Source: CAZDYP01 sp964509505
GTDB lineage: Bacteria > Chloroflexota > Anaerolineae > JACRMK01
DNA length: 7,389 nucleotides
Assembly: GCA_964509505.1 (NCBI GenBank)
Contig: CAZDYP010000214.1
Coordinates: 1-7,389 of the forward strand
Reading direction: 5' to 3'
This document shows, in pieces, positions 1 through 6,131 of this stretch (positions are counted from its first letter, which is position 1; every line of letters starts with the position of its first letter). Both the position numbers and the translations under genes were made by a program. The notes beneath the pieces were generated by a model. The model did no database searches. It saw only the letters and a list, made by a program, of their open reading frames with translations, and was not told the DNA's origin.

Positions 1-944
1 TCGGCTGGCGCAAACCGTTCATTCTTAGCGGACTCGCGCTCGCGGGCGTCGGCGCGTACATCATGGGCGCGACTGATACGGCTAATGGTCTCGCGCTCGG
101 ACGCGCCATCACGGGACTCGCGGCAGGCACATGGGTGCCGCTCGTGGTTGCGTTCAGCGCGTTGTTCCCACCGCAAGACGTCGTGCGCGCCAGCGCGACC
201 CTCTCGCTCGTCAATGCGTTGGGGCGTATTCTTGCGACCGTCTCCACGGGTTGGCTCAACGCTATGGGCGGTTACGCGCTCGCCTTCTACGTGGCGACGG
301 GCGTGGCGGCGCTCTCCGTCGTCATCATGCTCGCCATCGGCGAAACGCGCAGGCCGCCACAACCGCCCACCTTGCAATCGTTCAGTCGCTTGCTCACGCG
401 ACGCGATGTGATGTTGCCTTCGCTGGTGAGCATGGTCTGTCAAATCGTCACGTGGGCAATCAGCTTCGGGTTCATGGCCGTGCTTGCCCAACAGCTCGGC
501 GCGAGCGGCGTCGTGCAGAGTCTGTTGGTTACGCTGCACATCGGCATCAGCGCCATCGGCAACATGGTCACCATGCGCCCCAGTCGCCTCCCCACGCAGC
601 GCCTCATTTACGTTGGCTTCGTACTGATGTTTGTCGGCGTGGGCATCGCAGCATTCGCCACGGCGTTGTGGGTGTTGTTCGTCGCCACGCTGTTGATTGG
701 CTTGGGCTGGGGACTCGGCTACCCCGTGCTGATGGGCTTGAGCATTCGCCACGTGAGCGACGCTGAACGCACGACGGCGATGGGCGTGCATCAATCGGTC
801 TATGCCATTGGCATGTTCGTCGGACCCGCCCTGAGTGGCTTCATCGCCGACCTGCTGGGGTTGCGCGTCATGTTCGTCGTCATCGCGGCCGCGTCGTTGG
901 CGGCAGGCATCGTCGGCACATGGCAACTCAAGACCACTACTTAA
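1..944 (+). CDS. MFS transporter, C-terminal part (5' end outside window)
   Basis: This is a membrane transporter of the major facilitator superfamily; its substrate cannot be told from the sequence. The frame is open from base 3, so the ATG at 63 is internal and not the start. The 313 visible residues begin with GWRKP, which resembles the end of MFS motif A (the cytoplasmic loop between helices 2 and 3), so roughly 70-80 residues including helices 1-2 are missing. About ten hydrophobic segments follow. A hydrophilic, proline-rich central loop (GETRRPPQPP...LLTRRDVML) sits between the sixth and seventh helices, as expected for the two six-helix halves. Glycine-rich helices such as LLIGLGWGLGYPVLMG and a motif-C-like stretch GMFVGPALSGFIADLLG support the family. 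The gene ends in LKTTT and TAA at 942-944. The next gene begins 182 bases downstream on the same strand. MFS membership is secure; drug, sugar or metabolite specificity is open. Confidence 0.9.
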   Translation, partial: GWRKPFILSGLALAGVGAYIMGATDTANGLALGRAITGLAAGTWVPLVVAFSALFPPQDVVRASATLSLVNALGRILATVSTGWLNAMGGYALAFYVATGVAALSVVIMLAIGETRRPPQPPTLQSFSRLLTRRDVMLPSLVSMVCQIVTWAISFGFMAVLAQQLGASGVVQSLLVTLHIGISAIGNMVTMRPSRLPTQRLIYVGFVLMFVGVGIAAFATALWVLFVATLLIGLGWGLGYPVLMGLSIRHVSDAERTTAMGVHQSVYAIGMFVGPALSGFIADLLGLRVMFVVIAAASLAAGIVGTWQLKTTT

Positions 945-1022
945 ACTCACGTGAATTCGGGATAAGCCACAGCGAAGGCAATGCGCGCACCGCCGCGCCG
1001 GCGCGTTTCGCAGTGAGTAGGC

Positions 1023-1037
1023 GCGATTGTCAATCGC
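1023..1037. promoter_or_regulatory. Operator-like 15-bp palindrome upstream of the peptidase gene
   Basis: GCGATTGTCAATCGC is a perfect inverted repeat with 7-base arms around a central T. It lies 90 bases before the peptidase start in the otherwise gene-free stretch 945-1126. A TTGACG hexamer at 1056-1061 could be a -35 box, but the sequence 17 bases further on (AATGCT, 1079-1084) is a poor -10 match. A second short inverted pair GCATTG/CAATGC lies at 1053-1058 and 1078-1083. The symmetry is seen directly; a role as a repressor or activator site is inference, and no regulator gene is visible nearby. Confidence 0.3.
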
Positions 1038-1114
1038 CCGCAACCTTATCCCGCATTGACGTTAAACTCGCAATTTGCAATGCTAAAGCATCGCTTCGCT
1101 GTCTGCAATCTCAC

Positions 1115-1120
1115 AAGGAG
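1115..1120 (+). promoter_or_regulatory. Ribosome binding site fixing the peptidase start
   Basis: AAGGAG lies six bases before the ATG at 1127. The reading frame is open back to an ATG at 920, which would overlap the end of the transporter gene. That upstream 69-residue stretch reads as non-protein sequence, so this strong site decides the start at 1127. Confidence 0.85.
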
Positions 1121-1126
1121 CTATCC

Positions 1127-3088
1127 ATGTTCTCCTCCCTTTACAAAACCATCCGCGCCGCCTACTCGGGCGACTCCGCCAAAAATTTTGTGACGGACCT
1201 TAGCCGTTTCCATCGCATCCAAGCGTCGCCGGGCTATCGCGCCGCCGCGCAATACGTTCAGCGGCAGCTCGCAGACCTCGGCCTCGAAACCGAAGTCATC
1301 ACGTTTCCCGCGCGCTACGATGTCCTGTCATGGTCCTCGCATCATTTTCAAGAATGGAGTTGCGAGAAGGCCACATTACGCTTGATTGAGCCCACCAGCG
1401 AAGCGCGCACGCTGGCAGATTTTCGCGCGCAGCCCATGTCCATCATCCAACGCAGCGCGCCCTTCAACGGCGAGCTGGAGGTCGTCGTGTTGGACGACGG
1501 CACGCGCGCAGATGATTATGCCAACGTGGATGTCGCGGGGAAAATGGTTTTTACTTGCAAGCCCATCGAAGCGGTACGTGACTTGGCGATTGAACAGCAT
1601 GGCGCAGTGGGCATCCTCTCCGATTGGCTCGCGGAGTCGCAGACGCGTGCGCGTTGGGATTTGCCCGATGCGCTGCAATACACCTCGTTCTGGTGGACGG
1701 GACACGAGCGCCGCGTGTGCGGTTTCGTGCTGACGCCGCGCGAAGGTGAGAAGTTGCGCGCGCTCATCAAAAAAGAAAACGCCGCTGGTCGCGCCGTGCG
1801 CGTTCACGCCGAAGTCGTCTCACGTTTGTATGATGGCGCGATCGAAGCCATCACCGCGTTGCTCCCGGGTTCGGGTGATGAAGAAGTGGTCGTCGTTGGG
1901 CATCTGTGCCATCCCGCGCCCGGTGGCAACGACAACGCTTCGGGCGCGGCGGCGACGATGGAAGCGGCGCGCGCATTGCAAGTCTTGATCGAATCAGGAC
2001 AGTTACCAACACCCAAACGCTCGCTTCGCTTCTTGTGGATTCCCGAAATGACGGGCACCTATGCGTATCTGGCGCGCCGCGAACAAGATTTAGCGCAGCT
2101 GATTGCGGGCGTGAACCTGGACATGGTCGGCGCAAATCAAGAGCTCTGTGGCTCATCATTCTTGATTGATGCGCCGCCCGAAGCAACGGCGAGCTTCGCA
2201 TTGGACTTGCTGGAAGCCGTGCGCGAGGCGGCGACGCAGGAAGTCGGTTTTTTCAGCGGCGGCGCGTATGCGTTGTTCCGTTACGCGACCACGCCCTTCG
2301 GCGGCGGCAGCGACCATTACATCTTTTCGGATCCATCAGTGGGTGTGCCAATGCCGATGTTGATTCAGTGGCCCGACAAGTTTTATCACACCAGCGCCGA
2401 CACGCTCGATAAAGTGGACCCGCGCATGCTGGGCATCATCGGCAGCGTGGCGACGACTTATGCGTATTGGTTGGCGAATGCAGACGACGACGGAGCGCGG
2501 CGGTTGGGCGAGTTGATGACGGCGAAGGGAAAACAAAGAATTATTCAGGTGATGCAACGGGAAAAGGGAAGTGAGGGAGATAAGGGCGATGCGGAAAATA
2601 AGGGGAAATTAGAGGAGATCGTGGCGTATCGTGTGGGGCGAGAGCAGGCTGCGCTGGAGACGTTGAAGCGGTTGAGTCCAACATTGGAAGTTAGCGGTTG
2701 GATGTTGGAAATTGGAGAGTTTGCAGAGCGCGAACTTGCGCGCATCAAATCAACTCCAACGCCAATCCCAACTCCAACTGAGCTTGAAGAACGCGCAGCG
2801 CGGATGATACCCGTCCGCATGTACAAGGGGCCCATCGCGTTGCGTGGACATGTCGCCCAGTTGAGCCAGGCAGAACGCGCGGAGTTCAATCGGCTCGGCG
2901 CGCGCGCGATGGGCGGCATGGGCGTTGTGCCGACGCTCGCGGTGTACTGGGCGGATGGCAAGCGCACAGTGTTGGAGATTGCGAAGCTCGTTGAGCTCGA
3001 ATGCGGCAAACAGGAGCTTGAATTCATCGTGGCGTATTTCGAGTGGCTGGCGAAGATGCGGCTAATCACGTTGCATACCATTGTATGA
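1127..3088 (+). CDS. DUF4910-type M28 family zinc aminopeptidase-like protein
   Basis: This is a predicted zinc-dependent, probably cytoplasmic peptidase of 653 residues with no signal peptide. Residues 1-60 resemble the N-terminal helices of M28 enzymes, and about 100-235 look like an inserted PA-type domain. The catalytic domain runs from about 240 to 455. Candidate zinc-site residues are His259/His262 in GHLCHP, Asp269 in NDNASG, Glu307 in PEMTG, Asp332 in NLDMVG and His421 in FYHTSADT. SDH at 395-397 matches a conserved M28 active-site stretch. After a charged low-complexity segment (about 466-498) and a Pro-Thr linker (542-551), residues 560-650 (PVRMYKGP..., DGKRTVLEIAKLVE...) resemble the winged-helix-like end of DUF4910 proteins. 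The start at 1127 has a good ribosome binding site. Homologues are annotated as peptidases or as DUF4910/DUF2172-like proteins, sometimes linked to polysaccharide loci; the natural substrate is unknown. Neighbours do not suggest one. Family assignment is firm; aminopeptidase activity is inferred. Confidence 0.85.
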   Translation: MFSSLYKTIRAAYSGDSAKNFVTDLSRFHRIQASPGYRAAAQYVQRQLADLGLETEVITFPARYDVLSWSSHHFQEWSCEKATLRLIEPTSEARTLADFRAQPMSIIQRSAPFNGELEVVVLDDGTRADDYANVDVAGKMVFTCKPIEAVRDLAIEQHGAVGILSDWLAESQTRARWDLPDALQYTSFWWTGHERRVCGFVLTPREGEKLRALIKKENAAGRAVRVHAEVVSRLYDGAIEAITALLPGSGDEEVVVVGHLCHPAPGGNDNASGAAATMEAARALQVLIESGQLPTPKRSLRFLWIPEMTGTYAYLARREQDLAQLIAGVNLDMVGANQELCGSSFLIDAPPEATASFALDLLEAVREAATQEVGFFSGGAYALFRYATTPFGGGSDHYIFSDPSVGVPMPMLIQWPDKFYHTSADTLDKVDPRMLGIIGSVATTYAYWLANADDDGARRLGELMTAKGKQRIIQVMQREKGSEGDKGDAENKGKLEEIVAYRVGREQAALETLKRLSPTLEVSGWMLEIGEFAERELARIKSTPTPIPTPTELEERAARMIPVRMYKGPIALRGHVAQLSQAERAEFNRLGARAMGGMGVVPTLAVYWADGKRTVLEIAKLVELECGKQELEFIVAYFEWLAKMRLITLHTIV

Positions 3089-3115
3089 GCTCATCCCCAT
3101 GCAGAACTCATCTCA

Positions 3116-3266
3116 ACACAATCCTCTAATGAAGTGTCAGACATTGATTCCGTCACAGGTGTAGGACCAGTTTTTAACTTGCCCACATGGACAAGTTAAA
3201 AACTGGTCCTACACCTGCGCTCCATACCTGTATGATTTTTTGAAACTCCATGTTAGAGGATTGTGT
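3116..3266. repeat. MITE-like 151-bp element with 14-bp terminal inverted repeats
   Basis: ACACAATCCTCTAA at 3116-3129 is matched exactly as its reverse complement at 3253-3266. The pair encloses most of the gap between the peptidase and P-loop genes, and a separate perfect hairpin (3156-3217) is nested inside. No open reading frame of note lies within. Size, terminal inverted repeats and lack of coding content resemble a miniature inverted-repeat transposable element. I see no convincing target-site duplication: the left flank ends in CATCTCA and the right flank begins GGAATAA. A regulatory or RNA-folding role is an alternative. The right arm contains a GTG (3263) that could be mistaken for the start of the next gene. 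Confidence 0.45.
3156..3217. repeat. Perfect 26-bp-arm inverted repeat (intergenic hairpin, copy 1)
   Basis: The arms are 3156-3181 and 3192-3217, fully complementary over 26 bases, with a 10-base spacer. The arm core is GGACAAGTTAAAAACTGG (3189-3206 on the right side). The same 18 bases recur at 5998-6015 in another intergenic gap, so this is a dispersed repeat and not a gene-specific structure. No T-run follows the hairpin directly. A TTTTTT at 3236-3241 comes 18 bases later, after a weak five-base stem (CATAC/GTATG, 3223-3234), so it is not a textbook terminator, though transcript 3'-end formation or protection is possible. Confidence 0.85.
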
Positions 3267-3328
3267 GGAATAAGCCTCGCATAAATGACTCACCACGTAA
3301 CTTCCAATACAAGCGAGTAATACGATCT

Positions 3329-4225
3329 ATGACGAATCAAATTACGACACCAAAATTTTCAACCGGCTTGCTGGTGACTCAAGGCACGCCGCTCTACGAC
3401 GCGCTGCTCGATCTCGCGCAACACGCGCGTCTGGTCTTTTTCGCGGGCTTGCCGGGCACGGGCAAGAGTTTGCTCATCAACCAGCTCGCGCATCTGGCGC
3501 ACCACTTGGGACGTACCACTACGTTGCTGCAATGGGATGTGGCGCGTCCCGTGTTCGAGGCGTGCGACGCAGGACGACGCTATCCGCAGGCGCAAGGCAT
3601 CACGCACAGCCTCATCCGCATAGCGGTTGGACGCTGGGCGCGCGGCGCAGTGACGCAATGGCACGCGACGCATCCCGACACGCGCCACTTCTTCATCGGC
3701 GAGACGCCTTTCGTGGGCAATCGCTTCAGCGAGTTAGCGCGTCCCAACGACGATGCCGCCGAAGCGGTGTTGACGCATGAGACAACACGCTTTGTCATCC
3801 CCGTGCCATCGTTGGAGGTGCGTCGCCATCTCGAAGCAGAACGCGAGCGACGCGCGCGCCAACCACTTCATCAACGCGAGCGCGAGGATGCGCCACCCGC
3901 TGCGCTGCGCGAGATGTGGCGCTTGTTGGTCGTCGCGGCGCAAGCATTGGGCATCACGCCTGTTTCGTCAAACACCACGATACCGTATGACCCGCACATT
4001 TACGAGCGTATGTATCATCACATCCTGCAGCATCGTCATACCCAGACCATCGCGCAAGATACGATCTTGCCGACCGACCAATTTTCGGCGTATGATTTCG
4101 CCGTGTCCAGCGCAGACCTGGTGCCAACCGATAACGAAGCCAACGCATTCATTCACGCAGCCGAGCAAGCTTATCCCAACGAAGCAGATTGGGAACGCGA
4201 GGTCGCGCGCTGGTATGTGATTTAG
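3329..4225 (+). CDS. P-loop NTPase of unknown family
   Basis: This 298-residue protein binds a nucleotide, judging from a clear Walker A motif GLPGTGKS at residues 40-47 preceded by a hydrophobic strand (ARLVFFAG). A second strand with an acidic residue, FFIGETPF (about 121-128), could serve as Walker B. WDVARP at 69-74 follows the first helix in the position where small kinases often bind substrate. A very basic/acidic stretch LEAERERRARQPLHQRERED (168-187) recalls the mobile lid of kinases or an AAA-type helical region. The C-terminal 100 residues show no motif I know. There is no signal peptide or membrane segment, so it is probably cytoplasmic. The ATG at 3329 is preferred over an in-frame GTG at 3263 because the GTG lies in the repeat arm; only a weak purine stretch (AAGCGAG, 3311-3317) precedes the ATG. 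It sits between a peptidase and a thiamine enzyme, neither of which explains its job. Kinase-like activity is a guess. Confidence 0.75.
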   Translation: MTNQITTPKFSTGLLVTQGTPLYDALLDLAQHARLVFFAGLPGTGKSLLINQLAHLAHHLGRTTTLLQWDVARPVFEACDAGRRYPQAQGITHSLIRIAVGRWARGAVTQWHATHPDTRHFFIGETPFVGNRFSELARPNDDAAEAVLTHETTRFVIPVPSLEVRRHLEAERERRARQPLHQREREDAPPAALREMWRLLVVAAQALGITPVSSNTTIPYDPHIYERMYHHILQHRHTQTIAQDTILPTDQFSAYDFAVSSADLVPTDNEANAFIHAAEQAYPNEADWEREVARWYVI

Positions 4226-4300
4226 TAATCAGTAGTCAGGAGCCAGTAGCCAGACGCGTATATCTGACTACTGGCTACTGATTACTGACTACTGATTACT
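4224..4300. repeat. Imperfect hairpin of ACTGATTAC-type repeat overlapping a stop codon
   Basis: The outer arms 4224-4239 and 4285-4300 (AGTAATCAGTAGTCAG and its exact complement) pair over 16 bases. Inner arms 4242-4254 and 4263-4275 pair over 13 bases with one mismatch, around an 8-base loop. The right side has extra bases at 4276-4284, giving a bulge, and is built of near-repeats (ACTACTG, CTGATTACT). The left arm includes the last two bases of the P-loop gene's TAG. The structure fills most of the 95-base gap before the thiamine enzyme gene. It is unrelated to the hairpins at 3156 and 5967. It could attenuate or separate transcription of the two genes, but no clear U-tract follows. Confidence 0.75.
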
Positions 4301-4307
4301 TTTAGTT

Positions 4308-4313
4308 GGAGGA
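4308..4313 (+). promoter_or_regulatory. Ribosome binding site fixing the thiamine-enzyme start
   Basis: GGAGGA lies seven bases before the ATG at 4321. The frame also opens with a TTG at 4306, but that codon overlaps this site, so 4321 is the start. Confidence 0.85.
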
Positions 4314-4320
4314 GAAACCC

Positions 4321-5955
4321 ATGTCCCGCATGACTGGCGGACAAGCCTTAGTGGAAATGTTGCGACGGCACGGCGTGGATACGTTGTTCGCGCTGCCCGG
4401 CGTGCAGAACGATGCGCTGTTCAACGCGCTGTATGATGCGCATGGCGCGCTTCGCGTGATTCATACCCGACACGAACAAGGCGCAGCGTACATGGCGTAT
4501 GGCTACGCCAAAGCGACGGGACGCGTCGGCGCGTATGCGGTGGTGCCGGGGCCCGGCGTGTTGAATACGACGGCGGCGCTGTCCACCGCGTATGCCGCCA
4601 ACGCGCCTGTGTTGTGTCTCACTGGACAAATCGCCACGAACATGCTCGGACGCGGCTGGGGCATGTTGCATGAGATTCCCGATCAGCTCGCCATCTTGCG
4701 CGGCCTGACGAAATGGGCGGCGCGCATCGAACATCCCACGCAAGTCTCGTCGCTCGTCAACGCAGCGTTCTATCAATTGAAAACAGGGCGACCTCGCCCG
4801 GTTGCATTGGAAGTGCCGCCCGATGTGTTGGCGCTCGAAACCGAAGTCATGCTCACTGATGCGCCGCACACCTACACACCCCTTGCGCCCGACCCGCAAG
4901 CCATCGCCAAAGCCGCCGCCCTCTTGGGCAAAGCGGAGCGCCCATTGATTATGGTAGGCAGCGGCGCAGACGACGCCAGCGCGGAAGTGCTGGCCATCGC
5001 CGAACTGTTGCAAGCTCCTGTGGTCGCAGCCACCAATGGCAGAGGCGTGGTCAGCGACGCGCATTATCTTGGGTTGCATGGCGCAGGGGGCCATCGCTTG
5101 TGGGCAGACGCCGATGTGGTGTTGGGCGTCGGCACGCGTATGCAACGACCGTTGACCGCCTGGGGCACCGACGACGCAATGAAAATTATTCGCATTGACG
5201 TTGACCCCGTTGAACTGACGCGCATTCAACCGCCGACGCTCGGCATCGTCGCCGATGCGCGCGCCGCGCTCAGCGCGCTGCGCGAAGCATTGATGACCCA
5301 TACCCAAGTGCGCGCATCACGCGCTGCCGAGCTCAGCGCGCTCAAAGAAGAATTTGACGAAGCCTTTGCGACGATTCAACCGCAATACGATTTCGTGCAA
5401 GCCATTCGCGCCGAGCTGCCAGAGGATGGCATCTTCGTGGATGAGATGACGCAAGTGGGCTACGCTGCGCGCTATACTTTGCCTGTCTATCATCCACGCA
5501 CATTTATTACCTCGAGCTATCAAGGCACATTAGGCTATGGTTTTGCGACGGCGTTGGGTGTGAAGGTCGCCCATCCCGACAAAGCCGTGTTATCCATCAA
5601 CGGCGACGGCGGTTTCATGTACAACGTGCAAGAGCTAGCGACGGCTGTGCAACACCACATCGGGCTCGTGGCAATTGTGTTCGCGGATGGCGCGTACGGC
5701 AACGTGCTGCGGATGCAGAAGGAGCAACACGGTGGGCGCGTGATTGCCACTAAATTACACAACCCTGATTTTGTGAAGCTGGCGGAGAGCTACGGCGCGA
5801 CGGGGATGCGCGCGACCAATCCCCAAGCATTGCGCAGCGCGTTGCGTGACGCATTCAAGCGTGCGGGTCCCACGTTGATCGAAGTGCCTGTCGGCGAGAT
5901 GAGCGAGCCACGCCGCTTTACGGCGTTGCCGCGCGTGCGCCCGCAGACACGCTAA
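4321..5955 (+). CDS. Thiamine-diphosphate-dependent enzyme, acetolactate synthase-like
   Basis: This 544-residue cytoplasmic enzyme belongs to the superfamily of acetolactate synthase large subunits, benzoylformate decarboxylase and related 2-keto-acid lyases/ligases. It has the expected three domains. The N-terminal pyrimidine-binding domain (about 4-170) contains the catalytic glutamate Glu52 in RHEQGAAYMAYGYA. A central domain (about 190-325) includes GSGADD and the RIDVDP strand. The C-terminal diphosphate-binding domain (about 350-530) carries GDG at 428-430, and the motif ends at Asp456 in ADGAYGN. Asp429 and Asp456 are the likely magnesium ligands; the more common residues at the end of the motif are Asn-Asn or Asn-Asp. 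The length is normal. No small regulatory subunit or branched-chain amino-acid gene lies beside it, so a catabolic or specialised role is as likely as valine/isoleucine synthesis. A strong ribosome binding site precedes it. Superfamily is certain; the substrate is not. Confidence 0.9.
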   Translation: MSRMTGGQALVEMLRRHGVDTLFALPGVQNDALFNALYDAHGALRVIHTRHEQGAAYMAYGYAKATGRVGAYAVVPGPGVLNTTAALSTAYAANAPVLCLTGQIATNMLGRGWGMLHEIPDQLAILRGLTKWAARIEHPTQVSSLVNAAFYQLKTGRPRPVALEVPPDVLALETEVMLTDAPHTYTPLAPDPQAIAKAAALLGKAERPLIMVGSGADDASAEVLAIAELLQAPVVAATNGRGVVSDAHYLGLHGAGGHRLWADADVVLGVGTRMQRPLTAWGTDDAMKIIRIDVDPVELTRIQPPTLGIVADARAALSALREALMTHTQVRASRAAELSALKEEFDEAFATIQPQYDFVQAIRAELPEDGIFVDEMTQVGYAARYTLPVYHPRTFITSSYQGTLGYGFATALGVKVAHPDKAVLSINGDGGFMYNVQELATAVQHHIGLVAIVFADGAYGNVLRMQKEQHGGRVIATKLHNPDFVKLAESYGATGMRATNPQALRSALRDAFKRAGPTLIEVPVGEMSEPRRFTALPRVRPQTR

Positions 5956-5966
5956 CATTCATAGCC

Positions 5967-6049
5967 GCTGTGGGGCAAGTTTTTAACTGGCTCGCGCGGA
6001 CAAGTTAAAAACTGGCTCGCGCGGACAAGTTAAAAACTTGTCCTACAGC
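5967..6049. repeat. Intergenic hairpin, copy 2, with tandem 25-bp duplication
   Basis: The outer arms 5967-5988 and 6028-6049 pair over 22 bases with two G-T wobbles. Inside, a 25-base unit is repeated exactly in tandem at 5986-6010 and 6011-6035; matching at this period extends from 5985 to 6038. A smaller perfect palindrome GGACAAGTT/AACTTGTCC lies at 6023-6043. The 18-base core GGACAAGTTAAAAACTGG (5998-6015) is identical to one at 3189-3206, and the right flank (6040-6058) matches 3206-3224 at 16 of 19 positions. This identifies it as a member of the same dispersed repeat family. Confidence 0.85.
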
Positions 6050-6071
6050 TGTACTCCAGGTAGGAAGCAAT

Positions 6072-6111
6072 AAAAATCTCCCGCGAGCATGAATGCTTGC
6101 GGGAGATTTTT
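6072..6111. terminator. Bidirectional rho-independent terminator
   Basis: A stem of 18 pairs (6072-6089 with 6094-6111, one G-T wobble, core TCTCCCGCGAGCA) has a loop of about four bases. On the plus strand it ends in six T residues (6107-6112); on the minus strand five A residues (6072-6076) give a U-tract. It lies between the converging thiamine-enzyme gene (ends 5955) and esterase-like gene (ends 6132), and so can stop transcripts from both sides. Confidence 0.9.
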
Positions 6112-6131
6112 TATAATACCGCACACTCCAT

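Noticed and set aside
63..944. Complete transporter gene starting at the ATG at 63
   Set aside because: The frame is open to the window edge and the preceding residues (GWRKPFILSG...) fit MFS motif A and helix 3, so the gene is truncated by the window.
994..1005. 12-base palindrome CGCGCCGGCGCG
   Set aside because: It is simple GC-rich self-complementary sequence that is common by chance in this composition.
920..1126. N-terminal extension of the peptidase from an ATG at 920
   Set aside because: It would overlap the transporter end, its residues look like translated non-coding DNA, and a strong ribosome binding site precedes the ATG at 1127.
2545..3081. Minus-strand 178-residue open frame
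   Set aside because: It is antisense to the C-terminal part of the peptidase, is serine-rich and has no domain or start signal.
3263..3328. GTG start at 3263 for the P-loop gene
   Set aside because: The codon lies in the right arm of the inverted repeat, has no ribosome binding site, and the extra 22 residues have no protein-like character.
4348..5307. Minus-strand 319-residue open frame
   Set aside because: It lies wholly opposite the thiamine enzyme gene; its His/Arg/Gln-rich composition is typical of the antisense of a GC-rich gene and shows no motif.
5985..6038. CRISPR-like repeat
   Set aside because: The two 25-base units are directly adjacent with no spacer, and no cas gene is present.
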